This document shows positions 40,675 through 50,284 of a stretch of DNA of 64,000 bases, in pieces. Below the pieces are notes generated by a model. That model saw only the letters and a list, made by a program, of their open reading frames with translations. It did no database searches and was not told where the DNA came from. Location of the stretch: assembly GCA_045540715.1 (NCBI GenBank), contig JAZQHT010000010.1, positions 1 through 64,000 of the forward strand. The letters run 5' to 3'. Both the position numbers and the translations under genes were made by a program. Positions within the stretch are counted from its first letter, which is position 1. The number at the start of each line of letters is the position of its first letter. This DNA comes from UMGS1279 sp045540715 (GTDB lineage: Bacteria; Bacillota; Clostridia; Oscillospirales; Acutalibacteraceae).

Positions 40675-40680
40675 GTCTTT

Positions 40681-41301
40681 TTAAGTATTTTCTATAATAA
40701 TGCTTTCAACAATGTCGGCAACGTCTTCGCAAGCGTCAAAGCACTGTTCAAAGTATTTATAAATCTTGCTCCATTGCAATATTCTTAAAGCATCCGACTG
40801 CTCTGTGTAAAGGGTTCTCATATAGTTATGATAAAGTTCGTCGGCTTCTTCTTCAATCTTATTTACAGCAATTAATAATTCGGGCATCGTTTTTGATTTT
40901 TTGAAGTTTTTAAGTTCTTCTAACACTAAAACGGTTGCATCGCAACATTTTACAAGCAATTTTGAAAGTACCTTAACACTATCGTTAATGCTTCTAATAT
41001 TTCTAATATAAATATTAACCAAAATATCTTCAATAGAATCTGTAACGTCGTCGATAGTGTGGCTTAATTTTAAAATATCTTCACGGTCTAGTGGTGTTAT
41101 AAATGCTTTAGAAACCTCTCTAACAAGGTCGTGCTTTAGTGCATCGCCACTATGTTCAATTGCGTGAATTTCTTTTACGGCGTTTTCTAGATTTTCAGTA
41201 TCAAAATTTTCTAAAAAACCATTTAAATATTCTGCCGCTTTTTTAGAAACTTTTATGCCTTTTACAAAGGTTTCAAAATAATAATTATCGTTTTTAGCCA
41301 T
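40681..41301 (-). CDS. DUF47 PhoU-like accessory protein of the phosphate permease
   Basis: The 206-residue, all-helical protein has the DUF47/PhoU-like pattern with metal-binding clusters EIHAIEHSGDALKHDL and IDDVTDSIEDI, plus NKIEEEADELYHNYM. Such proteins pair with PiT-type phosphate permeases and seem to restrain or regulate them. It starts 26 nt after the permease gene ends, in the same operon. GGAG precedes the ATG. No damage is visible. Confidence 0.9.
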   Translation of the reverse strand: MAKNDNYYFETFVKGIKVSKKAAEYLNGFLENFDTENLENAVKEIHAIEHSGDALKHDLVREVSKAFITPLDREDILKLSHTIDDVTDSIEDILVNIYIRNIRSINDSVKVLSKLLVKCCDATVLVLEELKNFKKSKTMPELLIAVNKIEEEADELYHNYMRTLYTEQSDALRILQWSKIYKYFEQCFDACEDVADIVESIIIENT

Positions 41302-41327
41302 TTTATTTTCTCCTTACTTTTGCCTAT

Positions 41328-42380
41328 TTAAAATATTGCAAGAAATAATTTGCTCATTAAAAAACCTATAATTCCGCAACCCGGAAATGTTAATACCCAA
41401 GTTAACACCATATCTTTAACTACTGCCATATTAATTGCACTTAGTCGTTTTGTGGCTCCTACACCCATAATTGCAACTGTTTTTGTGTGGGTTGTTGAAA
41501 CGGGAATACCAAATACAGACGAAACAAGCAAACACCCAGCCCCTGCTATATCTGCAGAAAAGCCTTGATATGTTTCAAGTTTAACCATATCCATACCAAC
41601 AGCCTTAATAATTTTATAGCCGCCAAGACTAGTACCAAGTGCCATTACAACAGAGCAAACAATCATAAGTTCCCACGGTGCTTTAGGAGTTGCCGTTTGA
41701 ACGTCAACACCATTTACTAAAAACTGGCTAAGCAGTAATACACCAATAAACTTTTGACCGTCTTGTGCGCCGTGCATAAAGCTCATAGCGGCACCGCCTG
41801 CAACCTGCGCGCCTTTAAAAAAGCCAACCGTTTTGCGTCTATCCATATTTTTGCAAATAAATTCTGTAAGTTTTGTGGTAATAAAGCCCATCATAAATCC
41901 TAAAACAGTGGAAAGTACAAGGCCGTAAAGAACTTTAGACCACTCTGCCATGTTTACCCCTTGAGCACCGCCGAGAGCTATTGCAGAACCGGTTAGTCCT
42001 GCTATTAGCGCATGGCTTTCACTTGTTGGAATTCCAAACCACCAAGCAGCAACCGCCCAAACAATAATCGCAACTAAGGCTGCACAAAGGGCAATTATAG
42101 TTGTTTGATTATCACCCTTAAAATCGACCATTTTTGTAATGGTAAAAGCAACCGAGGAATTTATCATGGTCATAACAAAAACGCCCAAAAAATTAAAAAC
42201 AGCCGACATAAGCACCGCCGCTTTAGGTTTAATGCTTCTTGTTGCAACACAAGTAGCAATAGCGTTTGGCGCATCTGTCCAGCCGTTTACAAAAATAACC
42301 CCCAACGTTAACAAAACCGTAACGAATAGTACGGGGTTAGATATCATTTGAGCAATATATTCTGAAAAGGAAAACTCCAT
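41328..42380 (-). CDS. pit: Inorganic phosphate transporter, PiT family
   Basis: The 350-residue protein has about ten membrane helices in two inverted PiT repeats. The first signature is NGWTDAPNAIATCVATRSI; the second includes GAQDGQKFIGV and GIPVSTTHTKTVAIMGVG, while the middle has GIPTSESHALIAGLTG. PiT carriers take up metal phosphate with H+ or Na+. It is the first gene of the pair with the DUF47 regulator and has a good promoter. The sequence looks intact. Na+ or H+ coupling cannot be told. Confidence 0.93.
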   Translation of the reverse strand: MEFSFSEYIAQMISNPVLFVTVLLTLGVIFVNGWTDAPNAIATCVATRSIKPKAAVLMSAVFNFLGVFVMTMINSSVAFTITKMVDFKGDNQTTIIALCAALVAIIVWAVAAWWFGIPTSESHALIAGLTGSAIALGGAQGVNMAEWSKVLYGLVLSTVLGFMMGFITTKLTEFICKNMDRRKTVGFFKGAQVAGGAAMSFMHGAQDGQKFIGVLLLSQFLVNGVDVQTATPKAPWELMIVCSVVMALGTSLGGYKIIKAVGMDMVKLETYQGFSADIAGAGCLLVSSVFGIPVSTTHTKTVAIMGVGATKRLSAINMAVVKDMVLTWVLTFPGCGIIGFLMSKLFLAIF

Positions 42381-42411
42381 AACAACACAACCTTTTCTTG
42401 TTACTGCTATA

Positions 42412-42440
42412 AATATACAATATTTCTTTTATTTTTTCAA
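42412..42440 (-). promoter_or_regulatory. Promoter of the phosphate permease operon
   Basis: TTGAAA and TATATT are 17 nt apart on minus. Confidence 0.7.
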
Positions 42441-42449
42441 GGTTATTTT

Positions 42450-43769
42450 TTATAGATAATTATTAGCCTGTTTTTGTTTTATTATAATCAGCAAACCTAT
42501 AATATTAAAGGCCGCCATAATGCCATTAAAAATATCTGCTAACAAAAAGCAAGAATTTACCGCTATGTTGCAACCTAAAAAGCTAATGATTGCATAGGCA
42601 ATAAAAAAAGGTGTTTTAATTTTAGGGCCAAACAAAAATTCTGCACTTGACAAACCAAAATACGCCCAACCAATAACCGTGGAGAGTGCAAACATAATTA
42701 TAATTATAGAAAGCAAAAGGTTGCCAATTTCACCAAAACCATTATAAAACGCTAAAGAAATCAGACTTACTGCGTCTATATTATAATTTGAAATGTTACT
42801 AGTGCCAAGTAATACGATTAGTGCCGTAATACTGCAAATAACTATTGTATCAAAAAGCACTTGAAAAGCTCCCCATAATCCTTGAGTTTTTGGGTTTTCT
42901 TCGCTAGAACAAGCGGCGGCGATTGTTGTGCTACCAAGTCCTGCTTCATTAGAAAAAACTCCCCTTTTAAAACCTGTTGTAATTGCGTTTTTTAAAGCTA
43001 TACCACAAAAACCGCCCGTTATTGAATTAAACCCAAACGCCGATTTAAAAATTGAAAATATTACTGATGGAATCTTATTAAAATTAACTGCTATTATATA
43101 AAAGCCTATTAAAATATAACAAGCCGACATTACAGGTACTACAATACTTGTGAATTTAGAAATACTTTTTATGCCTTTAAAGGTGGATATTAAACAAATG
43201 AAAAATACCACTGCACCAAAAACACTGCTGTTTATATTTAAGTTTTTTGCGGCAGCTGAGGCAGAAGAAACCTGTACCATATTGCCCATTGTAAAAGAAG
43301 AAAGCACACAACAAAAAGCAAATCCCGTTGATAAAAAAGCAGATATTTTTTTATTTTTTATGCCGTTTTTTAAATATAAAAAAGCACCGCCGTAATTCTT
43401 GCCATTTTTATCTTTTTGACGATATTTTACTGCAAGTGCGTTTTCAAGAAAAGCGGTCATCATACCAAATATACCGGATACCCACATCCAAAAAACAGCA
43501 CCGGGGCCACCCGTTATTATGGCCGCTGTAACACCAACAATATTGCCTGTGCCTATACTTGCGGCAAGGGATGTTGTAAGAGCCGAAAAAGGCGAAATTC
43601 CTTTAGTATTATCGTTAGGTTTTGCAAAAACCGTTCTTATAATTAATTTTAATTTTCTTATTTGAAAAAAGCGGCTTTTAATCGTTAAATATGTACCTAT
43701 AAAAAGTATTATAAGTGCAAGTGGAAGCCCAAAAATAATTTTGCTAAAAGACTTTAAAACTTGTTCCAT
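42450..43769 (-). CDS. Alanine/glycine:cation symporter (AGCS family)
   Basis: The 439-residue protein has about eleven membrane helices and the AGCS pattern: SFSKIIFGLPLALIILF at the start, TTSLAASIGTGNIVGVTAAI, GPGAVFWMWVSGIFGMMTAF, KRGVFSNEAGLGSTTIAAA and, near the end, VIGWAYFGLSSAEFLFG. Such carriers import alanine or glycine with Na+, which fits a cell that builds a Na+ gradient with its V-ATPase. The ATG at 43769 follows GGGTGG; a TTG four codons upstream is unlikely. It is probably a single-gene unit. Confidence 0.92.
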   Translation of the reverse strand: MEQVLKSFSKIIFGLPLALIILFIGTYLTIKSRFFQIRKLKLIIRTVFAKPNDNTKGISPFSALTTSLAASIGTGNIVGVTAAIITGGPGAVFWMWVSGIFGMMTAFLENALAVKYRQKDKNGKNYGGAFLYLKNGIKNKKISAFLSTGFAFCCVLSSFTMGNMVQVSSASAAAKNLNINSSVFGAVVFFICLISTFKGIKSISKFTSIVVPVMSACYILIGFYIIAVNFNKIPSVIFSIFKSAFGFNSITGGFCGIALKNAITTGFKRGVFSNEAGLGSTTIAAACSSEENPKTQGLWGAFQVLFDTIVICSITALIVLLGTSNISNYNIDAVSLISLAFYNGFGEIGNLLLSIIIIMFALSTVIGWAYFGLSSAEFLFGPKIKTPFFIAYAIISFLGCNIAVNSCFLLADIFNGIMAAFNIIGLLIIIKQKQANNYL

Positions 43770-43820
43770 AATACCACCCAATTTATACTATTATTTTAAA
43801 AGGTGATTTATGAAAATAAA

Positions 43821-43847
43821 AATGAGTGGTGAAATTCACCACTCATT
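43821..43847 (-). terminator. Terminator of the cohesin-repeat gene
   Basis: A 13-bp stem (AATGAGTGGTGAA/TTCACCACTCATT) has a one-base loop, followed on minus by a T-rich run. Confidence 0.85.
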
Positions 43848-43864
43848 TATATATAGATTATAGA

Positions 43865-46063
43865 TTAAGCGTTAGCTTTCTTTTTGAAGATAACCATAGC
43901 TGCAGCTGCTGCCATCATAGTAGCAACTAGGATGTAAGGAATAGCTGCATTGTCGCCATTTTCAGGGTTCTTATCTACATTGCCAGGACCAGGTGTTACA
44001 ACCTTATCACCAGCAGCTACTAGGAATAAAGTACCTACATCTTCAACGTCGTAAGTTAAAGTACCGTCAACAATCTTATCAGATACGTCAACAAAGTCGC
44101 CGGTGGTCATATCAACAGCGTAGTATTTTAGGTTATTAAAGCCGTCATTAACTGGAACTTTAACAGAGATTGTAGCTTTATCAATATCTACAAGCATATC
44201 ATTCTTGATTAAGCCGTAGCCATAAAAATCAGCTAAATCTTTACCTGTTTTTTCTTTAACTGCTGCTGCAAAATCTGCAATATCGTCAGGATCGCCGGTT
44301 TCTAAAGCATTAACAACGTCAAGTTTAGCGTCGGTTGGAACTAAAGAAGTGTCGTCAAGTTTAATGCTTGCAGATTCGTCATCAGAATTAAAGGTTGAAC
44401 CTAATTTTGCTAAGGTTTGAGTTTCAACGTGGTTAGGATCATTAGCACATACTCTTGTTCTTTCTCCTTCTGTATCAGCAGTAGGAGGAGTAGTTACAGA
44501 CCAATCGTTCCAATCGTGTAAATCAGGATTAATTGTGCCATCTCTGGTTTCTTTGTGATTTTCGTTATGAGCGCAAACTCTTTCTTCTTGAGGAGGAGTT
44601 ACGCAGTCTCCGGCAGAAATTGGAGACCAATTACCCCATGCGTGATTATCAGCTACGATGGAACCGTTTCTGGTTTCAAAGTGGCTTGCATCGTGAGAGC
44701 AAACTCTCTTTTCTACTGAAGGAGTTGAGCAGTTACCGGGTGTAACTTCTGTCCAAGTACCCCAGTCGTGATTGTCAGCTACGATAGAGCCATTTCTGGT
44801 TTCAAAGTGGTTAGGATCGTTAGCACAAACTCTCTTTTCTACTGAAGGAGTTGAGCAGTTACCAGGTGTAACTTCGGTCCAAGCGCCCCAGTCGTGATCA
44901 TCAGCAACGGTAGAGCCGTTTCTGGTTTCAAAGTGGTTTGGATCGTTAGCACAAACTCTCTTTTCTACTGAAGGAGTTGTGCAGTCGCCAGGAGTAACTT
45001 CTGTCCAAGCACCCCATGCGTGATTATCAGCAACGGTAGAGCCGTTTCTGGTTTCAAAGTGGTTTGGATCGTTAGCGCAAACTCTCTTTTCTACTGAAGG
45101 AGTTGTGCAGTTACCGGGTGTAACTTCGGTCCAATTGCCCCATGCGTGATTATCAGCAACGGTAGAGCCGTTTCTGGTTTCATAGTGGTTAGCATCGCGA
45201 GAGCAAACTCTCTTTTCTACTGCGGGAGTTGTGCAGTTACCAGGTGTAACTTCTGTCCAAGCGCCGAAATCGTGATTTGTAGCTACAATTTCGCCATCTT
45301 TTGTTTCTGTATGAGTTGGATTGTGTGAGCAAACTCTTGTTAATACTGCAGGAGTAGTACAGTTACCGGGTGTGGTTTCTGTATATTCGCCCCAGTCGTG
45401 AGCATCTGCTACAACAGGAATAGGTTCTGTAATTAAGTTGCCGCAAACAGAGCAGTTAGCACTCTTTTCGCCTTCTTCAGTACAGTTAGGAGTTTTTGTT
45501 TCTGTTAATGGATTGGTGTTAGCTGCGTGGTCACAAGCGATAACGGTAATTTTGCCGTTAACAACAGTGTTAGCAACGTCAGTCATATCCATATCGTCCA
45601 TGTAGCAGTCTTTAATAGTTAAAGATACAGGAATTTCGGTACCAACTGCATTAGTATCTAAAATTTGGAATTTTAAGGTTAATGCATTACCTTCAAATGT
45701 TAAAGGAGTTGAGAAAACGCCTTCTTCAATAAGGTCGGGTTCCCATTTAATTTTAATAGAACCTGTGGTGTTTGCTTTGTTAACAGTACCATTAACACCG
45801 ATATCACTATAATCCTCAGGTAATGGAATGTTCTTGTTAAAGGAAACTAATTGAACTTTAGTGTGGTCAAATTTAACTTCAATTTGTAACACACCAAAAC
45901 CGGTATTTTCAGAAATAGCAACGTTAACGTCAACTTCTGAACCGGCAATACCGCTTGCATTACTTGCAGTAAATACAACAGCAGCACTTGCGTTTACAGC
46001 AATAGCACAAATTAAACAAACGCTTAAAACAAGTGCTAAAGCTATGCCAAAAATCTTTTTCAT
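43865..46063 (-). CDS. Wall-anchored protein with cohesin domain and Cys-pair repeats
   Basis: The 732-residue protein has a signal peptide (to about residue 28), a cohesin-type beta-sandwich (29-176: ASGIAGSEVDVNVAI, then VLQIEVKFDHTKVQLVSF), then eight repeats of about 40 residues (222-552). Each repeat reads HxWGxWTEVTPGNCTTP, KRVC and NHFETRNG, with two Cys, and the first and last are degenerate. A further domain (560-690) precedes NPENGD, a hydrophobic helix and KKKANA, a sorting signal of the NPxTGD kind. Cohesins hold dockerin-bearing partners, but no dockerin was seen in this window. It may bind other proteins or glycans. A consensus-like promoter precedes it. Confidence 0.82.
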   Translation of the reverse strand: MKKIFGIALALVLSVCLICAIAVNASAAVVFTASNASGIAGSEVDVNVAISENTGFGVLQIEVKFDHTKVQLVSFNKNIPLPEDYSDIGVNGTVNKANTTGSIKIKWEPDLIEEGVFSTPLTFEGNALTLKFQILDTNAVGTEIPVSLTIKDCYMDDMDMTDVANTVVNGKITVIACDHAANTNPLTETKTPNCTEEGEKSANCSVCGNLITEPIPVVADAHDWGEYTETTPGNCTTPAVLTRVCSHNPTHTETKDGEIVATNHDFGAWTEVTPGNCTTPAVEKRVCSRDANHYETRNGSTVADNHAWGNWTEVTPGNCTTPSVEKRVCANDPNHFETRNGSTVADNHAWGAWTEVTPGDCTTPSVEKRVCANDPNHFETRNGSTVADDHDWGAWTEVTPGNCSTPSVEKRVCANDPNHFETRNGSIVADNHDWGTWTEVTPGNCSTPSVEKRVCSHDASHFETRNGSIVADNHAWGNWSPISAGDCVTPPQEERVCAHNENHKETRDGTINPDLHDWNDWSVTTPPTADTEGERTRVCANDPNHVETQTLAKLGSTFNSDDESASIKLDDTSLVPTDAKLDVVNALETGDPDDIADFAAAVKEKTGKDLADFYGYGLIKNDMLVDIDKATISVKVPVNDGFNNLKYYAVDMTTGDFVDVSDKIVDGTLTYDVEDVGTLFLVAAGDKVVTPGPGNVDKNPENGDNAAIPYILVATMMAAAAAMVIFKKKANA
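44408..45400 (-). repeat. Tandem repeats of about 123 bp inside the cohesin-repeat gene
   Basis: Eight in-frame units encode the Cys-pair repeats. The central four to five units are nearly identical at DNA level, which suggests recent duplication or conversion. The outer units are diverged. Confidence 0.9.
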
Positions 46064-46099
46064 GAGCTTAATCTATCCTTTCGATTATAATCTAATTTA

Positions 46100-46128
46100 A
46101 TTATATGCTTTTGTCTTGTCAAAGTCAA
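46100..46128 (-). promoter_or_regulatory. Promoter of the cohesin-repeat gene
   Basis: TTGACT and TATAAT are 17 nt apart on minus. Confidence 0.82.
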
Positions 46129-46216
46129 GCACTTTTTATTTGTTAAAGAAAGGAAAATTGTGCAATAAAAACAAAAAATATAAATAAATTGTTAATTTGC
46201 TAAATAAAAATGAATA

Positions 46217-46245
46217 TTGCAATTAAATAATAATTATTATATAAT
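46217..46245 (+). promoter_or_regulatory. Promoter of hisS
   Basis: TTGCAA and TATAAT are 17 nt apart on plus, in an AT-rich tract. No T-box leader was recognised; the gap to hisS is only about 30 nt. Confidence 0.65.
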
Positions 46246-46281
46246 ATTTTTATAATTATATTTTAAGGATGTTAAAGGCAA

Positions 46282-47457
46282 ATGAAACTTATTAAAACAC
46301 CCATTAAAGGTACCGCTGATAGACTGCCCGGCGAACAAAGACTTAGAGATTACGTTAGTGGTAAAATTAAAGAGGTTTATTCTTCTTACGGCTTTACCGC
46401 TATTGATACTCCTTGCATTGAACATATTGAAAACCTAACGGGTAAACAAGGCGGCGAAAACGAAAAGTTAATTTTTAAAATTTTAAAACGCGGCGAAAAG
46501 TTAGAAAAGAGCGACGATATTGCTTCTGCTGTTGACTGCGGTTTAAGATATGATTTAACATTACCACTTGCTCGATATTATGCAAATAACCAAGATGCAT
46601 TGTATTCGCCATTTAAGGCTTTACAAATTGGTTACGTTTGGCGTGCAGATAGACCTCAAAAAGGTAGATTTAGACAGTTTATGCAATGTGATATTGATAT
46701 ACTAGGTGACAACACCAACCTTGCAGAAACAGAGTTAATTTTAGCTACGTCTTCTCTTTTGGTTTCTTTAGGTTTTGAAGGCTTTACAGTTAGAATTAAC
46801 GACCGTAAAATTCTAAAAGAAACAGCTGCAATTAGCGGTATTGCTGAAGACCGCATTGACGAAGCTTTTATTATTTTAGATAAGATGGATAAAATTGGTG
46901 CGGAAGGCGTTTATAACGAACTAATTAAAAGTGGTTTTTCTGAAAGTGTTGCAAGTGCTTACGCTAAAAACGTTGAAAATTCCGTTCCTAACGATAACGT
47001 TAATGAAATTATCAATAACGTTATGGCAACAAGTCCAAAAGGATTTAGCGTTAAATACGACCCCACCCTTGTGCGTGGTATGGGTTATTACACAGGTACA
47101 ATTTTTGAAATCACTATGGATGAACTTGGTCTTTCGGTTGCAGGCGGCGGCAGATATGACGAAATGATTGGTAAATTTGGCGCAGCCCCCACCCCTGCTT
47201 GTGGTTTTTCAATTGGTTTTGAAAGAATACTAACCATTTTACAAGATCGCGGCTTTACCCCTCCGCAAAAAACAGGCGTTTGTTATTTAGTTGATAAAAA
47301 GGCTTCTTCTGAAAGTATTGCTAATACTCTTAAAAAAGCCGCTAAAGAACGTGAAGATGGTAAAACCGTTATGGTTACAAAGAAAAACAAAAACGTAAAA
47401 TTCCAAAAAGATAAACTAATGGAATTAGGTTATAGCGAATTTTACGAAATATATTAA
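46282..47457 (+). CDS. hisS: Histidyl-tRNA synthetase
   Basis: The 391-residue class II synthetase has the opening KGTADRLPGEQRLRDYV, motif 2 with QIGYVWRADRPQKGRFRQF, and the HisRS block LVRGMGYYTGTIFEI followed by AGGGRYDEM. Motif 3 reads GFSIGFERIL. The C-terminal anticodon domain (about 325-391) is short. It lacks the roughly 30 extra residues of longer HisRS forms, so it could be confused with HisZ; HisZ, however, normally lacks the GYYTG/GGGRYD histidine site. AAAGG precedes the ATG. Confidence 0.88.
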   Translation: MKLIKTPIKGTADRLPGEQRLRDYVSGKIKEVYSSYGFTAIDTPCIEHIENLTGKQGGENEKLIFKILKRGEKLEKSDDIASAVDCGLRYDLTLPLARYYANNQDALYSPFKALQIGYVWRADRPQKGRFRQFMQCDIDILGDNTNLAETELILATSSLLVSLGFEGFTVRINDRKILKETAAISGIAEDRIDEAFIILDKMDKIGAEGVYNELIKSGFSESVASAYAKNVENSVPNDNVNEIINNVMATSPKGFSVKYDPTLVRGMGYYTGTIFEITMDELGLSVAGGGRYDEMIGKFGAAPTPACGFSIGFERILTILQDRGFTPPQKTGVCYLVDKKASSESIANTLKKAAKEREDGKTVMVTKKNKNVKFQKDKLMELGYSEFYEIY

Positions 47458-47469
47458 TAAGGTGATAAT

Positions 47470-48321
47470 TTGAAAAAGGCAGTTTTTCCAATTGGTTTAG
47501 CCTTTGCCTTTTTGCTTGTAAACGTTATAAGAATTTTACAACTTGTTATAATGATCGACTCGGAATCGGGGTTTTATTACGAAAGTTATGAAAAACTTGG
47601 TAATATTTTAACCTTGGTTATTGTGGGTATAACCTTACTTTTAATTGTATTAAGTATTGTAACAAAGCAAAAAGAAAGAATTGCCCCGCCAAAACCTAAT
47701 AACTTTTTAGGTGTTGCAGGTATAATGCTTGGCGTTAGCCTTGCCATTGAACCTTGGTTTGTAGAAAAGGTTTCGGCGTCGGTTCCTGTAATTTTACAAA
47801 ACCTCAAAACAGTTACCATTATTTTAAGTGGTGTAATTTTTGTGATTATAGGATTTTTAAATTTTATAGGCAAAAAACCAAACTATATTTTATGTATTGT
47901 TCCTTCCCTTTCTTACGTTACACGAATACTTGTAACATTTATTTGTTATACGGGGATGTCGGGGATTTCTCAAAACTACTTTGAAATTGTAAATTTATGC
48001 TGCATTTTAGCATTTTTGCATTTTAGTAGTAAAATTTTATGTAACGTTGCTTCTAAAAGAACCTCGCTTATTACAATTATTTCAGCCTGTGCGGCAATAA
48101 TTACTTCAAGTCTGTGTTCTGTTCCACAAATTATAATAACCTTCTTTGGTTTAAGCGGCGTTCATATTTCTGTTGATTCTATTATTACAAATTTATTTAT
48201 GTTGATTTATATTATTGCTTTTTTAATTTCTAAAAAGCAAAACAAGGCAATTGAAGTTGTAACCGAAAATATAGAAAATAAGACAGAAACAATTGAAGAC
48301 TTTTTTAAAGAAATTGAATAA
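47470..48321 (+). CDS. Integral membrane protein of unknown function
   Basis: The 283-residue protein has seven or eight membrane helices (from AFLLVNVIRILQLVI to NLFMLIYIIAFLI) and a short acidic cytoplasmic tail (ENIENKTETIEDFFKEIE). I do not recognise the family. The only suitable start is TTG at 47470, just after AAGGTGAT; it lies 12 nt after hisS and is co-transcribed with it. A strong terminator follows. Confidence 0.7.
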   Translation: MKKAVFPIGLAFAFLLVNVIRILQLVIMIDSESGFYYESYEKLGNILTLVIVGITLLLIVLSIVTKQKERIAPPKPNNFLGVAGIMLGVSLAIEPWFVEKVSASVPVILQNLKTVTIILSGVIFVIIGFLNFIGKKPNYILCIVPSLSYVTRILVTFICYTGMSGISQNYFEIVNLCCILAFLHFSSKILCNVASKRTSLITIISACAAIITSSLCSVPQIIITFFGLSGVHISVDSIITNLFMLIYIIAFLISKKQNKAIEVVTENIENKTETIEDFFKEIE

Positions 48322-48324
48322 AAG

Positions 48325-48357
48325 AAAAGCAGATTAACAACACGTTAATCTGCTTTT
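48325..48357 (+). terminator. Terminator of the hisS operon
   Basis: A 14-bp stem (AAAAGCAGATTAAC/GTTAATCTGCTTTT) has a 5-nt loop and a T-run on plus. Confidence 0.9.
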
Positions 48358-48403
48358 TTATATTATATAATATATTATAATTTAATATACATATTATAAA
48401 ATA

Positions 48404-48431
48404 AAAACACCGTGTTTTCACACGGTGTTTT
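48404..48431 (-). terminator. Terminator of the surface glycan operon
   Basis: An 11-bp stem (AAAACACCGTG/CACGGTGTTTT) has a 6-nt loop. On minus it ends in T-rich sequence. Confidence 0.85.
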
Positions 48432-48435
48432 ATTA

Positions 48436-50283
48436 TTAATAAGTTCTTGCGGTATAAACTGCAACCGATCCCGGAGGAATAGTATCTACTAAAACGTTCT
48501 TAACGTTTTTAAACACTCTATCCGGATCTGCTAAGTGAGCTGCAGTTGAACAACGTGGTTCAGAAGATTCGTAAAGGTGACGATAAAGTGTTTGGTTAAT
48601 TGCTTTATCAAGTTTAAGTTCAAACTTAGTATCTTCTAAAGCTGCGTTACAAACAACAATGGTCCAAAGTCCTGTTTCGTTATCTTTTAGGGCGTTCATA
48701 TATACATAGCTGTATAGGTCCATTGAATCTGTGCCGGCAGTACCTACAGGGTAAACTGTTGCGGCATCGCTGTTCATATACTTAGTCCAAATACCAGTTG
48801 CATAATACTGTGGTTTTGGAATACTTGAAACGAATAATGATGGATGCATACCAACAACGTGAATACCGCCGTTAAATTCGTTATTTGTAGCGGTAGAGTC
48901 AACCCATAATTGGTCGTATAACTGCCACCAAGAAGTGTTTTGAACGTTATATTGCATACCAACAAGTAATGATACGCAAGAGTTTAGACCATTTAGTGCA
49001 CTAGGCTGGCCGTTACCTGCGTTATCAGAGTTTGCTTGGAATTCGTCGTTCCAATAGTTACGATTTAATTTATCGTATTTTGCCATTCTGTTGTGGAAGA
49101 TTGAATAGGTATTATTCGCATCTTCCGCAAAGGTATCGGTTTGAGTATCTTTAGGTGCGTGAGGATAGTTATGTCCGGAAATTACTTCGTATAAATCGGG
49201 GTAATTCTTTAACATATACTCATTTAAAGTACCTGTGTGACCGCCACCTTGGTTTGGTCCCATAATTAGAACGTCGTTAGTTTGGCCGCCTTTACGGAAA
49301 GCATATTTGTAACCTGTTACGCAGTTAGCAAGTTCTGCTGCTGAAGGACCTTCTTTACCGGAACCTAAAGAACCTTGAGAAGATGGTTCAACGAAGGTTA
49401 AAACGTATTTAATGTTATTTAAACCACGTTTGCGGCATTCCATAATTGCTTGACGAGCAAATTCACCTAAACGTAAACCAATTTTTCTAATACGGATTTG
49501 GTCTTCATCCATGCCATCGAAATAACCTGCAGGAACGTCTAGTTCGCCGTATAGGTTATCAACGCCGGGTTCTGCACCATAAATGTACATACATTCGTTA
49601 ATACCGTAAATATAGTTGTAACCAACTATAACGCCATTTTCTTTTTTGGCTTTAATGGGAGTGTCAAAGTGCCAACCGGTTGTTAGAACAATATCGATAT
49701 CTCTATCTTGAAGTTCTTTTGCGTAGCGGTAGAATGCTTGCATTCTTTCGCTTTCCCAGTTGTATGCTTTTTTAACAGAGTCCCAAATCCAGTGAGATTT
49801 GAACATGGTTCTTGCAAACTTAATGTTATAGTCTTTTAAACGATCAAGTTCAAGTGTTGCCATTTCTTCGGTGTATTGTCTGCCGTATTTATCGGGCATA
49901 TAGGTTGAGCAGTGATAAACTGTTGAAGAAGCACCCATAAAATCTTCTTGGATAGGAGCTTTTGAGTTGAATACTCTTAGTTTTTCAACTAAAGAATCAT
50001 CAATCCCAATTTCTTCTTCCTCTTCTTCATAGGGAGGTTCTTCAGTACCGGTATTATCATCCTCACCAAATTGTGTACCATCGCCAGCGCTTTGTACGTC
50101 ACTGGTATCATTCTTCTGACCGAAGATGATTTTTAAACCATCTTCGGTGCAGAATGCTAAACCTAAAATTAGTGCGAGGCAAAGTATAACTGCTGTTGCA
50201 GCGATTAGAATAGCTAATAATGTCTTTTTCTTGCCTTTTTCTTTTGGTTGTTTAACTTCAACCGGCTTTACATTTTTACTCAT
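48436..50283 (-). CDS. Membrane-anchored clan A (GH39-like) glycosidase-like protein
   Basis: The 615-residue protein has a basic N-terminus, one membrane helix (about 21-47) and a Glu-rich linker, so the enzyme part (about 100-610) faces outward. It looks like a TIM-barrel glycosidase: FARTMFKSHWIWDSV, DIVLTTGWHFDTP, then candidate acid/base E299 in LTFVEPSSQG and candidate nucleophile E414 in YWNDEFQAN. Their 115-residue spacing suits clan A families such as GH39. The acid/base lacks the usual Asn-Glu-Pro. A beta-sandwich closes the protein. It starts one base after the giant surface protein, whose end supplies AGGAGG, so they act together. Confidence 0.7.
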   Translation of the reverse strand: MSKNVKPVEVKQPKEKGKKKTLLAILIAATAVILCLALILGLAFCTEDGLKIIFGQKNDTSDVQSAGDGTQFGEDDNTGTEEPPYEEEEEEIGIDDSLVEKLRVFNSKAPIQEDFMGASSTVYHCSTYMPDKYGRQYTEEMATLELDRLKDYNIKFARTMFKSHWIWDSVKKAYNWESERMQAFYRYAKELQDRDIDIVLTTGWHFDTPIKAKKENGVIVGYNYIYGINECMYIYGAEPGVDNLYGELDVPAGYFDGMDEDQIRIRKIGLRLGEFARQAIMECRKRGLNNIKYVLTFVEPSSQGSLGSGKEGPSAAELANCVTGYKYAFRKGGQTNDVLIMGPNQGGGHTGTLNEYMLKNYPDLYEVISGHNYPHAPKDTQTDTFAEDANNTYSIFHNRMAKYDKLNRNYWNDEFQANSDNAGNGQPSALNGLNSCVSLLVGMQYNVQNTSWWQLYDQLWVDSTATNNEFNGGIHVVGMHPSLFVSSIPKPQYYATGIWTKYMNSDAATVYPVGTAGTDSMDLYSYVYMNALKDNETGLWTIVVCNAALEDTKFELKLDKAINQTLYRHLYESSEPRCSTAAHLADPDRVFKNVKNVLVDTIPPGSVAVYTARTY

Positions 50284-50284
50284 T

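Noticed and set aside
44408..45400. Regular direct repeats that could suggest a CRISPR array
   Set aside because: The units are about 123 bp, in frame and encode a protein repeat; there are no short repeats with unique spacers and no cas genes.
46246..46281. T-box leader before hisS
   Set aside because: The gap between promoter and gene is too short for a T-box and no T-box sequence is present; the same holds for gltX.
46656..46856. Antisense open frames inside hisS and other genes
   Set aside because: They are mirror frames of well-supported genes and have no ribosome sites or family resemblance.
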